Position numbers and translations under genes: made by a program
The notes under the pieces: generated by a model
Database searches by the model: none
Told to the model about the DNA's origin: nothing
The model's input: only the letters and a program-made list of their open reading frames with translations
Shown here: in pieces, positions 9,251-17,855 of the stretch
How the letters are laid out: every line of letters starts with the position of its first letter
Position numbering within the stretch: the stretch's first letter is position 1
NCBI GenBank assembly: GCA_905236755.1
Contig: CAJOCR010000005.1
Location: forward strand, 1 to 64,000
Length of the DNA: 64,000 bases
Direction: 5' to 3'
Source of the DNA: an uncultured Prevotella sp.
GTDB taxonomy: Bacteria > Bacteroidota > Bacteroidia > Bacteroidales > Bacteroidaceae

Positions 9251-10999
9251 TTATTTCATATTCTGATCAGCAGTGTCCCACCACATACGCTTGTGCCAGT
9301 TGTCTGTACCACCAAGATTCTGGATAGCCTCTTTGTAGTTGTCAGCATTATACTGTGCCTCAAGTTCTGGGTACTTCAGACGAGTAGGGGTGTGGAGGTC
9401 TGGACCATAAGGGAAACCATCGAATTTAGCAAGCTTAGTACGATCCTGAATTACTGGATAGTCAGAACGACGCATATTTGCCCATGCCTCAGAAGGGTTC
9501 ATCATGTGAAGAATCCATGCCTGAGTGTTGATAGTCTCTTTTGGATTTGTAGCGCTAAGCTTGTTTGCTGCAATAAATGCATTGATTTCATCTTCAGTGA
9601 TGAGTTTATCGTAATCCTTATTGAGATAATAGTCGTTAAGCATTTCCATTGACTCACGAACACCCTGCTCATAATATTCCTCAGCTGTCTTAGCAACGTT
9701 CCAACCCTTTGTCTTAGCCTCTGCAAGAAGGAAGTTTACTTCAGCAGAAGTAATAAGGATACCTGGAGTTTCTGGCATTTCGAAGTCGATGTTCAATGCT
9801 GGACGCATCATGCGAGCATCGTAGTTATTGCCAGTGTAGCTTGCATCAAACTTAGCAAGAGCAGGAAGAGCATCCTTACCAGGAGCAGAAATCCAGTTGT
9901 TATACCATGCAGCACCAGGGTTACATGGAGCCTCTGATGTATTTGTTGATTTGAGATATTCAACTACATCGTCTGTAAGGTCATGATTTTCAACACGGTC
10001 TGGCTGAACGTTACTACGCTTTGTATTAAGGTAGTGACGACAGATACGATAGAGACGTGGGTCGTTGCTATCGTTCATGATGTTGAAGAATGTGCTACAA
10101 ATGAATGTAGGAGATTCTGCGTCCTGACCATAGAGGATTTCGCCCAGTGCATTAACACGGAAGTCGAAATCGCGTGCACCATCATAAAGTGTAAAGTTGT
10201 TGTTGGTGTATTTTACATACGCATTCTCGTCTTTTGTTGCGATGAAGCCGTGGCTATCATTATAAGCCTTTTCAAATTCTTCTTTTGCAAGTTCAGGCTT
10301 TACATCAGAAATACGCATAGCAAGACGCATACGCAAGCTATTAGCATAACGCTGCCAAGCCTTTGCGTTACCGTCTAAGCTTGTTACATCACCAGTAACC
10401 TTAAGGTCTTCCTCGTCAAGCTGCTTAACACACTCTTCAAGCTCTTTAAAGAAGAACTCATAAATTGCTTCCTGCTTGTCGTACTTAGGTGTTGACTTGC
10501 CTTCAAGGTAACCAAGACCAGCTTCTGCGCAAGGTACATCACCATAAGTATCGGTTATAATATCAAGAATATATACTCTGTGAATGCGAAGCATTGCGTT
10601 GAGCACAGGACGGTCTTGTGTTTTGTAAATGCCCTGAACAATATGTTTGATAGCTACTGTGTAGTAGCGATCCCAAAGCAGAGCAGACTGATCGTCCTTA
10701 TAGTTTACGCTACCAGCATAGTTTGTTACGTTCCAACCACCAGCAAAATGCTGTGTGAAACCAGTGATATAGCTACGGTAGGTATCCATAAGGTTAAAAT
10801 CACCATAGGTCTGCAACAAACCAGTAGTAAGCAGAGAGTTAGGGTTGATAACTGCGCTCTTGCTGTTATCTGTGTTAACCTCAGCCATGTGCTCATCTGA
10901 ACAAGCGGTAAGACCACATGTCAATGGCAAAACCATAGCAATGCACAATCCGCCTTTCTTTATATATTTAGAAATGAATGTTTTCATTGTCTTTGTCAT
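9251..10999 (-). CDS. susD: SusD/RagB-family outer-membrane lipoprotein
   Basis: SusD proteins form the lid of the SusC transporter and bind glycan at the cell surface. The lipobox is CGLTACSDE, so the lipid-anchored Cys follows about 32 residues of signal. The TPR-rich SusD pattern is clear: RIHRVYILDIITDTYGDVPCAEA, KAWQRYANSLRMRLAMRISD, and a C-terminal EAWANMRRSDYPV. Length (582) is a little above the family norm. It directly follows susC with a 15-base gap, the usual paired order. A second in-frame ATG 12 bases downstream (10987, MKTFISKYIKKGG) is an equally good start. The ligand is unknown, probably a beta-glycan oligosaccharide given the GH3 gene downstream. Confidence 0.95.
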   Translation of the reverse strand: MTKTMKTFISKYIKKGGLCIAMVLPLTCGLTACSDEHMAEVNTDNSKSAVINPNSLLTTGLLQTYGDFNLMDTYRSYITGFTQHFAGGWNVTNYAGSVNYKDDQSALLWDRYYTVAIKHIVQGIYKTQDRPVLNAMLRIHRVYILDIITDTYGDVPCAEAGLGYLEGKSTPKYDKQEAIYEFFFKELEECVKQLDEEDLKVTGDVTSLDGNAKAWQRYANSLRMRLAMRISDVKPELAKEEFEKAYNDSHGFIATKDENAYVKYTNNNFTLYDGARDFDFRVNALGEILYGQDAESPTFICSTFFNIMNDSNDPRLYRICRHYLNTKRSNVQPDRVENHDLTDDVVEYLKSTNTSEAPCNPGAAWYNNWISAPGKDALPALAKFDASYTGNNYDARMMRPALNIDFEMPETPGILITSAEVNFLLAEAKTKGWNVAKTAEEYYEQGVRESMEMLNDYYLNKDYDKLITEDEINAFIAANKLSATNPKETINTQAWILHMMNPSEAWANMRRSDYPVIQDRTKLAKFDGFPYGPDLHTPTRLKYPELEAQYNADNYKEAIQNLGGTDNWHKRMWWDTADQNMK

Positions 11000-11014
11000 T
11001 ATATGAATGAATGT

Positions 11015-14000
11015 TTAGAACTTAAGATTTACATTAAGACCATAGCTACGACGTGATGGCAGAGAACCATATTCCAAACCAAGACCTGATGTGTTGTAAC
11101 CTGAGTCTGGGTCGATGTTAGGAATGTTCTTCCAAATGATGAAAGGGTTACGAGCTACGAAAGAAACGGTGAGTGCCTTTACAAACTTACCAAGCATCTG
11201 ACGTGGGAAGTCGTAACCGAAGGTAATCTCACGACACTTAACATATGAGTTATCATAGATAAACATTGAAGGAACATTCTGTGAAACGCTGTTCCAATAG
11301 GTCTCAGGGTTAACGGCAATAGTATTCTTTACCCATTCTACCTCGCCATTGCTGTTTACAGTCTTGATAACACCTGGAGCAACATAGCCTTTGCAGTTAC
11401 CAGAAGCACGCCACTGAGCAAGTGTCATGCCTGCAGCTTCACGAGCCTGTTCTGACATATACCACTCTTCACGGCCTTCAAGTGTTTCTTTTGCCTTACC
11501 AGTCTCGAATGCTGAACGCATAGACATAGAGAAGATGTCGGCACCTACCTTAACATCGAAAGATGCAGAGAGACGGAAGTTCTTGTATGTGAAGGTGTGG
11601 TACATACCACCTGTCCAATCCCAAGAAGAGTTACCGAGGATAGATGTTGTTTCAGCTACAAGAGGCATACCAGTCTCGGCATTGATGATAATATCACCGT
11701 TCTCGTTACGCTGGAAGTCTTTACCAATGATACAACCATAGTTTTCGCCTACCTGAGCACCAACTGAAACGCCGCACCATGTAGCTTTTTCAAGCTCGAA
11801 GTAGTTCATGCCATCAACAAGCTTCTTTACCTTATTAGTGTTTTTAGAGAAGTTCACACCCATATCCCATGCAAAGTCCTTAATCTGGAGTGCACGACCG
11901 TTGAGTGCAAGCTCAATACCCTTATTCTGAATCTCACCAGCGTTAACAAGATGACGCTCGTAACTTGATGCAGAAGAAGAAGCAAGGCTAATAATCTGAT
12001 CACGTGAGTTCTGGTTGTAATATGTGAAGTCTAAGCCCAGACGACCATTGAAGAACTTCATTTCAAGACCAAGTTCGTATGAGCTTGTCATTGTAGGCTT
12101 AAGATCCTTGTTTGGCTGTGTTGTATTGGTGATCATACCAATTGTATAGCCAGGATACTTGTACATACCATTCTGATAAGTGAGGTCAAGCTGATAAGGA
12201 TCTGTATCACTACCTACCTGTGCCCATGATGCACGTACCTTACCATAGTTGATAATGCTCTTGTTCTTGATGAACTCAGAGAAAACAACACTACCTGATA
12301 CTGAAGGGTAAACATATGTGTTGTTGTTTACTGGCAGAGTAGAACTCTTATCACCACGAAGAGTACCTTCAATATAATATGTGTGCTTGTAACCAAGTGA
12401 AGCACTTGCATAGAGTGAGTTGATTTGTTTCTTGTATGTGTTCTCTGTGATTGTCTGCTCGCCATAGTTCATGATAGAAGGCAGATTATCAATGAGTTCA
12501 CCAAGACCAATATTGTTTGTTGTCTTGTTATCTACACGATAATAGTTACCACCGAGAGTAGCATTTAGATCAAAATCTTCCCAACTGTGGTTGTAAAGCA
12601 TCAACAACTCAGCATTAAGAGTGCGGTTATTGAAAATCTGGTTGGTGAGCTTACCAGCCTTTGTTCCAGGAGTATCCTTAGCGATATACTCGCTGAAGTC
12701 CATATTGTTGATGTCTGTACCAATAGTTCCCTGGAGTTTCAGACCATCTATTATGTTCCAGATAGCCTTACCAGTGAAACGGAACACATCCTTTGTAGAG
12801 TTGTTGTCGTTTCTGTAAAGATCCCAATATGGGTTTTTGTTATACTGTGATGTACCAGTCCATGTAGCGTATGTGCCGTCAGCATTCTGATAGTTCTTCA
12901 ACCATGACTGGTCAATAGTTCCTGCCAATGTCATGAGGTTTTTACCTACGTTACTCTGAGAGTCACCAAGAGCAGGACGGTTCTTTACAACCTCACGAGT
13001 GTAGTTAGCTGTGAAATCAAAATCAACAGGACCTGCAGAGGTGTTTACACGCAGATTGAAGTTGTCACGGCTCATATTTGTATGTGGAAGAATATCCTTG
13101 TTACGCATATCGGTAACAGAGAAACGCATACCTGTTTTGCCTGATGATACACCGAGAACAGCTGTGTTCTGTGCTGTAAGACCTGTACGGAAGAAGTTTG
13201 ATGTGTTGTTAGGATACATCATAAATGGACGCTTAACGCCATCGGTATAGCCAACAAGATAGTTATCTGCCTTAGGACCCCAGCTCATGTTTGTACCTGA
13301 TGAAGCGGTTTCAAGATACTGTCCGTTATTACCCATACCATATACCTGCTGAATGTTATCCCATTTAGCAAGCTGTGTATCTACTGTGAAAGAACCATTG
13401 TATTCTACGCTTACATTATCTTTAGCTGCTTTCTTGGTAGTAATAAGGATTACACCGTGAGAAGCACGTGAACCATAAAGTGCAGATGCTGCAGGACCTT
13501 TCAATACAGTCATGGTCTCGATATCGTCAGGGTTGATAGCTGAGATACCGTCACCAAGGTCATAACCGCCAGCTTGACCAGCTGATCCGAAGTTTGTATT
13601 GTCCAATGGCACACCATCAACAACATAAAGAGGCTGGTTGTTACCTGTGAGTTCAGTATTACCACGCAGCAACACACGAGTAGAACCAGAAGCACCACCA
13701 GCGGTGTTCTGAACAACAAGACCAGCAACTTTACCAGCCAAAGAGTTAATTACGTTTGTTTCCTTTGCTTTTGTGAGTTCTTCACCTTTCACCTCGCTAA
13801 GACCATAACCGAGAGCCTTACGATCTCGCTTGATACCAAGAGCAGTAACTACAACCTCGCCGAGACTTGTGTTATCTTCCTGCAAGGTAATCTTCATGTT
13901 AGCACCAGCCTTCACCTCAATAGTCTTATAACCGATATAAGAAACAACGAGGGTAGTACCAGTAGCAACATCCAATGAGAAGTTACCATCAAGATCAGTG

Positions 14001-14212
14001 ATTGCACCTTTACTCTTGTCACCCTTAACTACAATACTTGCGCCAACGATTGGTTCTACACCATCGCTGACGGTACCAGATACTTTACTCTGCTGCTGAG
14101 TGATATTTGTTACAGCAGAAGCATAGAGTGGAGAACTTACGACAGACTGTGTTGCTATTCCCAGACACAACAAGCCTGCCACCTTAAGATTTCGTCTATT
14201 CATATTAAGCAT
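11015..14212 (-). CDS. susC: SusC/RagA-family TonB-dependent transporter
   Basis: This 1065-residue outer-membrane barrel imports oligosaccharides with energy from TonB. After the signal peptide comes a carboxypeptidase-D-like regulatory domain (about 40-115: VSGTVSDGVEPIVGASIVVK). The plug contains the SusC-type sequence TVLKGPAASALYGSRASHG. A 22-strand barrel then ends in the typical NVNLKF with terminal aromatic. No N-terminal STN domain is present, which fits control by an HTCS and not by an anti-sigma system. A TAACTTTG box lies 27 bases before the start. MNRRNLKVAG at 14203 is an alternative start. It heads the operon susC-susD-SGBP-GH3. Confidence 0.96.
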   Translation of the reverse strand: MLNMNRRNLKVAGLLCLGIATQSVVSSPLYASAVTNITQQQSKVSGTVSDGVEPIVGASIVVKGDKSKGAITDLDGNFSLDVATGTTLVVSYIGYKTIEVKAGANMKITLQEDNTSLGEVVVTALGIKRDRKALGYGLSEVKGEELTKAKETNVINSLAGKVAGLVVQNTAGGASGSTRVLLRGNTELTGNNQPLYVVDGVPLDNTNFGSAGQAGGYDLGDGISAINPDDIETMTVLKGPAASALYGSRASHGVILITTKKAAKDNVSVEYNGSFTVDTQLAKWDNIQQVYGMGNNGQYLETASSGTNMSWGPKADNYLVGYTDGVKRPFMMYPNNTSNFFRTGLTAQNTAVLGVSSGKTGMRFSVTDMRNKDILPHTNMSRDNFNLRVNTSAGPVDFDFTANYTREVVKNRPALGDSQSNVGKNLMTLAGTIDQSWLKNYQNADGTYATWTGTSQYNKNPYWDLYRNDNNSTKDVFRFTGKAIWNIIDGLKLQGTIGTDINNMDFSEYIAKDTPGTKAGKLTNQIFNNRTLNAELLMLYNHSWEDFDLNATLGGNYYRVDNKTTNNIGLGELIDNLPSIMNYGEQTITENTYKKQINSLYASASLGYKHTYYIEGTLRGDKSSTLPVNNNTYVYPSVSGSVVFSEFIKNKSIINYGKVRASWAQVGSDTDPYQLDLTYQNGMYKYPGYTIGMITNTTQPNKDLKPTMTSSYELGLEMKFFNGRLGLDFTYYNQNSRDQIISLASSSASSYERHLVNAGEIQNKGIELALNGRALQIKDFAWDMGVNFSKNTNKVKKLVDGMNYFELEKATWCGVSVGAQVGENYGCIIGKDFQRNENGDIIINAETGMPLVAETTSILGNSSWDWTGGMYHTFTYKNFRLSASFDVKVGADIFSMSMRSAFETGKAKETLEGREEWYMSEQAREAAGMTLAQWRASGNCKGYVAPGVIKTVNSNGEVEWVKNTIAVNPETYWNSVSQNVPSMFIYDNSYVKCREITFGYDFPRQMLGKFVKALTVSFVARNPFIIWKNIPNIDPDSGYNTSGLGLEYGSLPSRRSYGLNVNLKF

Positions 14213-14238
14213 TAGTTATTAGAAATATTTTCTGGCCA

Positions 14239-14246
14239 CAAAGTTA
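14239..14246 (-). promoter_or_regulatory. -7 box of the susC operon
   Basis: The minus strand reads TAACTTTG, an exact TAnnTTTG match, about 27-36 bases before the two possible susC starts. It is the only such box seen upstream of the PUL operon. Confidence 0.65.
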
Positions 14247-14319
14247 TATATTAACAATAGTATGGTGGTTTGAAAGCTATCCAAAAAGGTTTGAATGCTG
14301 ACATAAATAAGCCTTCCTC

Positions 14320-14510
14320 ATCTCCCTCCGTAGGAGGGGGCAAATAGAATATAATTCATAATTATATAATTATTAATTGGCATAGCCGACTAATTACCTC
14401 CTTTGCCTTTATGCTTGCACCGGCAAGCCGACAGCAAACGCTCAGTCGATGATTATTCGTTACCGATAGGTAACTCATAATTCCACATTCTACATTCAAA
14501 ATTCCACATT
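14320..14510. repeat. Intergenic cluster of small palindromes
   Basis: Four short perfect inverted repeats lie in this gap between divergent genes: CCCTCC-GTA-GGAGGG (14324-14338), AATTATATAATT (14360-14371), GCTTGC-ACCG-GCAAGC (14413-14428) and GTTACC-GATA-GGTAAC (14459-14474). A direct repeat ATTCCACATT follows at 14480 and 14501. No open frame is present. The pattern looks like a remnant of dispersed palindromic repeats, but copies elsewhere cannot be checked here. Confidence 0.5.
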
Positions 14511-14517
14511 ATTTATG

Positions 14518-14525
14518 TATCTTTG
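14518..14525 (+). promoter_or_regulatory. -7 box of the EamA transporter gene
   Basis: TATCTTTG is an exact -7 match. The TTG chosen by the ORF track (14523) is inside this box, so it cannot be the start codon. The ATG at 14535 is only 10 bases downstream of the box, predicting an almost leaderless mRNA. Confidence 0.65.
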
Positions 14526-14534
14526 CACTCAGTT

Positions 14535-15422
14535 ATGAAAGAAACAAATACAAGTTCAAAGATACGGATTCATCTTCTTGCAGCAATTGTTGTGCTGATA
14601 TGGGGATGTACATTCATTAATTCCAAGGTTCTGTTGAATAATGGAATGGGGGCGCATGAGATTTTTGCGTTACGTTTCCTTTTTGCTTATGTATGTATAT
14701 TGTTTATCTCGCCACGAAAACTATGGGCTAACTCATGGCAGGATGAATTGAGAATGGCTGTCCTGGGTATTACAGGCGGCTCACTTTATTTTATTACAGA
14801 GAATGAGGCTGTAAGGATAGGTTATGTTAACAATGTGTCGTTTATTGTTTGCACTGCTCCAATGTTGACTACCTTGCTGGCTCTCGTGTTCATAAAAGAT
14901 GTAAAAGCAACTAAGAACCTTATAGTTGGTACTGTCTTGGCAACTATAGGTGTAGGCCTTGTTATTTTTAATGGGCACTTTGTGTTGAAGTTGAATCCGT
15001 TAGGTGATATGCTTGCGTTAAGTGCCGCCTTGTGTTGGGCAGTATATAGCATATTATTGAAGAATGTATCAAATAAATACAGTGCTGTTTTCACAACAAG
15101 AAAGGTGTTTTTTTATGGATTAACCACAGTATTACCTGTATTTATTGTTAATCCTTGGAAATTCTCTCTTGAGTTATTTCAACAGCCTGTAATATGGGGA
15201 AACCTCCTTTTCCTTGGTTTTATAGCCAGCTTCACCTGTTTTGTGTTGTGGAGTTGGGTTAGTAAAAAGCTTGGTGCTCTTGTTGCAAGCAACTATATTT
15301 ACTTAAACCCAATTTCCACAGTTGTCTTCTCAGCAATATTCCTTGGCGAGACTATGACATGGATAGCTGTCCTTGGCTCTGCCATGATATTGTATGGCGT
15401 GTATCTTTCCGCTAAGACTTGA
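14535..15422 (+). CDS. EamA/DMT-family transporter
   Basis: This 295-residue inner-membrane protein has about ten hydrophobic helices in two homologous halves, the EamA (drug/metabolite transporter) layout. The first half begins with HLLAAIVVLIWGCTFINSKVLL, and the second contains LCWAVYSILLKNVSNKYS. The C-terminal half ends with the typical LNPISTVVFSAIFLGETMTW. Family members export amino acids, nucleosides or other metabolites, and the substrate cannot be read from sequence. The start was moved from TTG 14523 to ATG 14535. The gene is convergent with the GH31 gene, leaving only 4 bases between them, and it is not part of the PUL operon. Confidence 0.9.
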   Translation: MKETNTSSKIRIHLLAAIVVLIWGCTFINSKVLLNNGMGAHEIFALRFLFAYVCILFISPRKLWANSWQDELRMAVLGITGGSLYFITENEAVRIGYVNNVSFIVCTAPMLTTLLALVFIKDVKATKNLIVGTVLATIGVGLVIFNGHFVLKLNPLGDMLALSAALCWAVYSILLKNVSNKYSAVFTTRKVFFYGLTTVLPVFIVNPWKFSLELFQQPVIWGNLLFLGFIASFTCFVLWSWVSKKLGALVASNYIYLNPISTVVFSAIFLGETMTWIAVLGSAMILYGVYLSAKT

Positions 15423-15426
15423 TACT

Positions 15427-17673
15427 TTAAAGTAGGTTGATAACCAACTTCTTATCGAGTTTTACTTTTTTGATATGTAGTGTTAAGCTATTATTCTTAC
15501 TGTTGTATTGCCAATCTTTTGCAGAGAGGTTTTCGTCATTAACCATAACTTTCTTAGGTTGTCTGCAAGCAAGGAAAGTAATCTCGTATGAGCGAGTTTT
15601 TGTCATATTAGGATAACTACCTACTATTGGCATAATAGTTAGACTACAGTCTTCAAGAAGATACTGTTGGGTAAAGAATTGGTTGTTTTCATATCCGTTG
15701 TCATTACCAGCATCTTCATAATATGAACTTGTACCATTTGCTCCACATACTGCATATAAACATAATATTTCCGGAATCTTATCCAAGTGTTTAATTGCTG
15801 GATAACAAGGAATTACAGTTCCCGCTTTAAGGAAATATGGAATATCCTCAAGACCATATGTAGAGGTGAATGTTTGATTACCATTCATGAGTTTTTTGGT
15901 GCATACATTATACCATAAACCCTCAGGTAACCATATTGATTTTTTTACCTTTCCGCCTTTAGAACGGGCTACGATAGGCGCAACAAGGATATTATCGCCA
16001 AACATATATTCTGATTTCTGAGAATATGCGTTTTCGTTTTCTGGGTAATCATAATAGAGTGGACGACAGATAGAAATGCCTGTATCGTAAGCTTCACGAG
16101 CAGCACCATAGATATATGGCATGAGCTTATATCTGAGTTGTACTGTCTTCAGTAGGGAAGGGAAGTTGTTGTATTTCCATATTCTTCGTTCAATACCTTC
16201 CCAGTTTGTTGCATGTGTACGGAAGATAGGTGTGAACACACCATATTGCATCCAGCGCAGGTAAAGCTCAGGATCATTAGCACCATTTTGAAGATGTCCT
16301 CCTAAATCATGTCCCCAATATCCGAAACATACATTAGATGCTGTTGACGTGAAATAAGGTTGCGCTGCCAGTGTTTCAAAGTTTGAATATGTATCACCAG
16401 AGAAACCTATTGGGTATCTGTGACTGCCTAAACCTCCCCAGCGATGGAAAATTACTGGGCGACGGTCTGTTCTATTTAAATACATGTCATTGTAAAACAC
16501 ATGATTGCACCAAAATGTTTCGCCTAAACCTCTTGTGTATTGAGAAGTAAGGTTTTGTTGCCAGTCGAGCCACCAGAAGTCAACACCTAATGCTTCGTGT
16601 TTGCGAAGGATATCACGGAAGAATACACGATAAAATGTACTATCTTCCAACTGCCATGGTATGCGTGTTGTCATTGGAGATAGATGCATGTCTTTAACCA
16701 TCTGTTCAAAACCATCTTCATCGTTGTCAACACCATCAGCAGGGTGAAGATTTAATCCTACATGTAGATGTTTGTTATGCATAAAGTTAATCAGTTTCTT
16801 TGGGTCTGGGATAATTTCTTTATTCCATGTCCAACCTGTCCAACCTTCTGTATGCCAGTCCATGTCGAAGATCATCACATCAAGTGGTATATTGTGCTGC
16901 TCAACTTCGGTAGCTATGTCCATGAAATCTTGTGCGGTATATTTCTGATACTTACTGTACCAATAACCCAGAATATAAAGTGGAGGCATTGGTATTTTTC
17001 CAGCTATTTTGGTAAAATCAGTAAGTGCCTGACGATAGTTGTGGCCATAGCCAAGAAAATACCAGTCAATGGCTGTAGGGTCTATAGGGTTAGCCCACCA
17101 ACTCATTCCATCTACGTTTTTATCGAATGCAAAGACATTGCTTCCATCGCCATGCTGGAAAGAAGGACTTTCGTCTATAATGCTCCAGCCACCACGTGAA
17201 AGAAGTCCGTTTTCAAGACGTGATTTATAATCATCACCATTATTTCCATCAAGAGTACGGGTAGTACCCTTAAGGTTCAAAGAATCAGTAAGACCAGGAT
17301 GCCACGAAACATCTTTTCCATTCATATTTAATGTTATGGTAAGACTGTTATGAGAATCAGCACTAATCTTTTCACCTATTCTATATTTAAGTACAAGCTT
17401 ATTTGTCTTTATAACAAAAATACTGTCATTCTGAAAAGTGGTGAACAGTGGAACTGGTAATCTTCGGTTTATAACACCAAACGTTGCTCTATCTTCAAAC
17501 AGCTGTCTGTCGCTGTATTGAATACGAATCATTTCTGGTGTAAGTACTGTAAAACGTGCATTACCAAGTTGAATAACAGCACTTGGATGAGCAATAGGAT
17601 TGTTTGCTTCAACAGCTTTCACAGAATGGAAAGCTAATAATGATAATAGACATAGAATGGTTCTGTAAAGCAT
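15427..17673 (-). CDS. Glycoside hydrolase family 31, exported alpha-glycosidase
   Basis: This 748-residue enzyme has a signal peptide (MLYRTILCLLSLLAFHSVKA) and the full GH31 layout: an N-terminal beta-sandwich, a (beta/alpha)8 barrel and C-terminal beta-domains. The nucleophile Asp is near 370 in DFWWLDWQQ, and the acid/base Asp is near 427 in FSGDTYSNFET. The family hydrolyses alpha-linked glucose, xylose or galactose from non-reducing ends. The LDWQQ nucleophile motif differs from the KTDFGE motif of classic alpha-xylosidases, so alpha-glucosidase-type activity is more likely, though not certain. It has its own promoter box (17737-17744). It may act on the same plant glycan as the nearby PUL. 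Confidence 0.92.
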   Translation of the reverse strand: MLYRTILCLLSLLAFHSVKAVEANNPIAHPSAVIQLGNARFTVLTPEMIRIQYSDRQLFEDRATFGVINRRLPVPLFTTFQNDSIFVIKTNKLVLKYRIGEKISADSHNSLTITLNMNGKDVSWHPGLTDSLNLKGTTRTLDGNNGDDYKSRLENGLLSRGGWSIIDESPSFQHGDGSNVFAFDKNVDGMSWWANPIDPTAIDWYFLGYGHNYRQALTDFTKIAGKIPMPPLYILGYWYSKYQKYTAQDFMDIATEVEQHNIPLDVMIFDMDWHTEGWTGWTWNKEIIPDPKKLINFMHNKHLHVGLNLHPADGVDNDEDGFEQMVKDMHLSPMTTRIPWQLEDSTFYRVFFRDILRKHEALGVDFWWLDWQQNLTSQYTRGLGETFWCNHVFYNDMYLNRTDRRPVIFHRWGGLGSHRYPIGFSGDTYSNFETLAAQPYFTSTASNVCFGYWGHDLGGHLQNGANDPELYLRWMQYGVFTPIFRTHATNWEGIERRIWKYNNFPSLLKTVQLRYKLMPYIYGAAREAYDTGISICRPLYYDYPENENAYSQKSEYMFGDNILVAPIVARSKGGKVKKSIWLPEGLWYNVCTKKLMNGNQTFTSTYGLEDIPYFLKAGTVIPCYPAIKHLDKIPEILCLYAVCGANGTSSYYEDAGNDNGYENNQFFTQQYLLEDCSLTIMPIVGSYPNMTKTRSYEITFLACRQPKKVMVNDENLSAKDWQYNSKNNSLTLHIKKVKLDKKLVINLL

Positions 17674-17736
17674 AATAATGAATTGTAATAAGTTATGGTT
17701 TATTTATTATAAGTTATTAATGATAGATTCACGCTA

Positions 17737-17744
17737 CAAAATTA
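17737..17744 (-). promoter_or_regulatory. -7 box of the GH31 gene
   Basis: The minus strand reads TAATTTTG, an exact -7 match, leaving a leader of about 60 bases before the ATG at 17673. Confidence 0.55.
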
Positions 17745-17816
17745 TAAAAAATATATTTTTAATGTTATAAACAAGCAAAAAAATGTTTTTTGTTTTGCAT
17801 TCTCTTTTTTTTAATG

Positions 17817-17824
17817 TAATTTTA
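17817..17824 (+). promoter_or_regulatory. Near-consensus -7 box of the M3 peptidase gene
   Basis: TAATTTTA matches TAnnTTTG at all but the last position and lies 31 bases before the ATG at 17856. The spacing favours 17856 over the TTG at 17832. Confidence 0.4.
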
Positions 17825-17855
17825 CACCAATTTGTTAAACATCAATAATAACCAG

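Noticed and set aside
14523-14534. TTG start of the EamA gene in the ORF track
   Set aside because: The codon lies inside the promoter box TATCTTTG; ATG 14535 is the first usable start.
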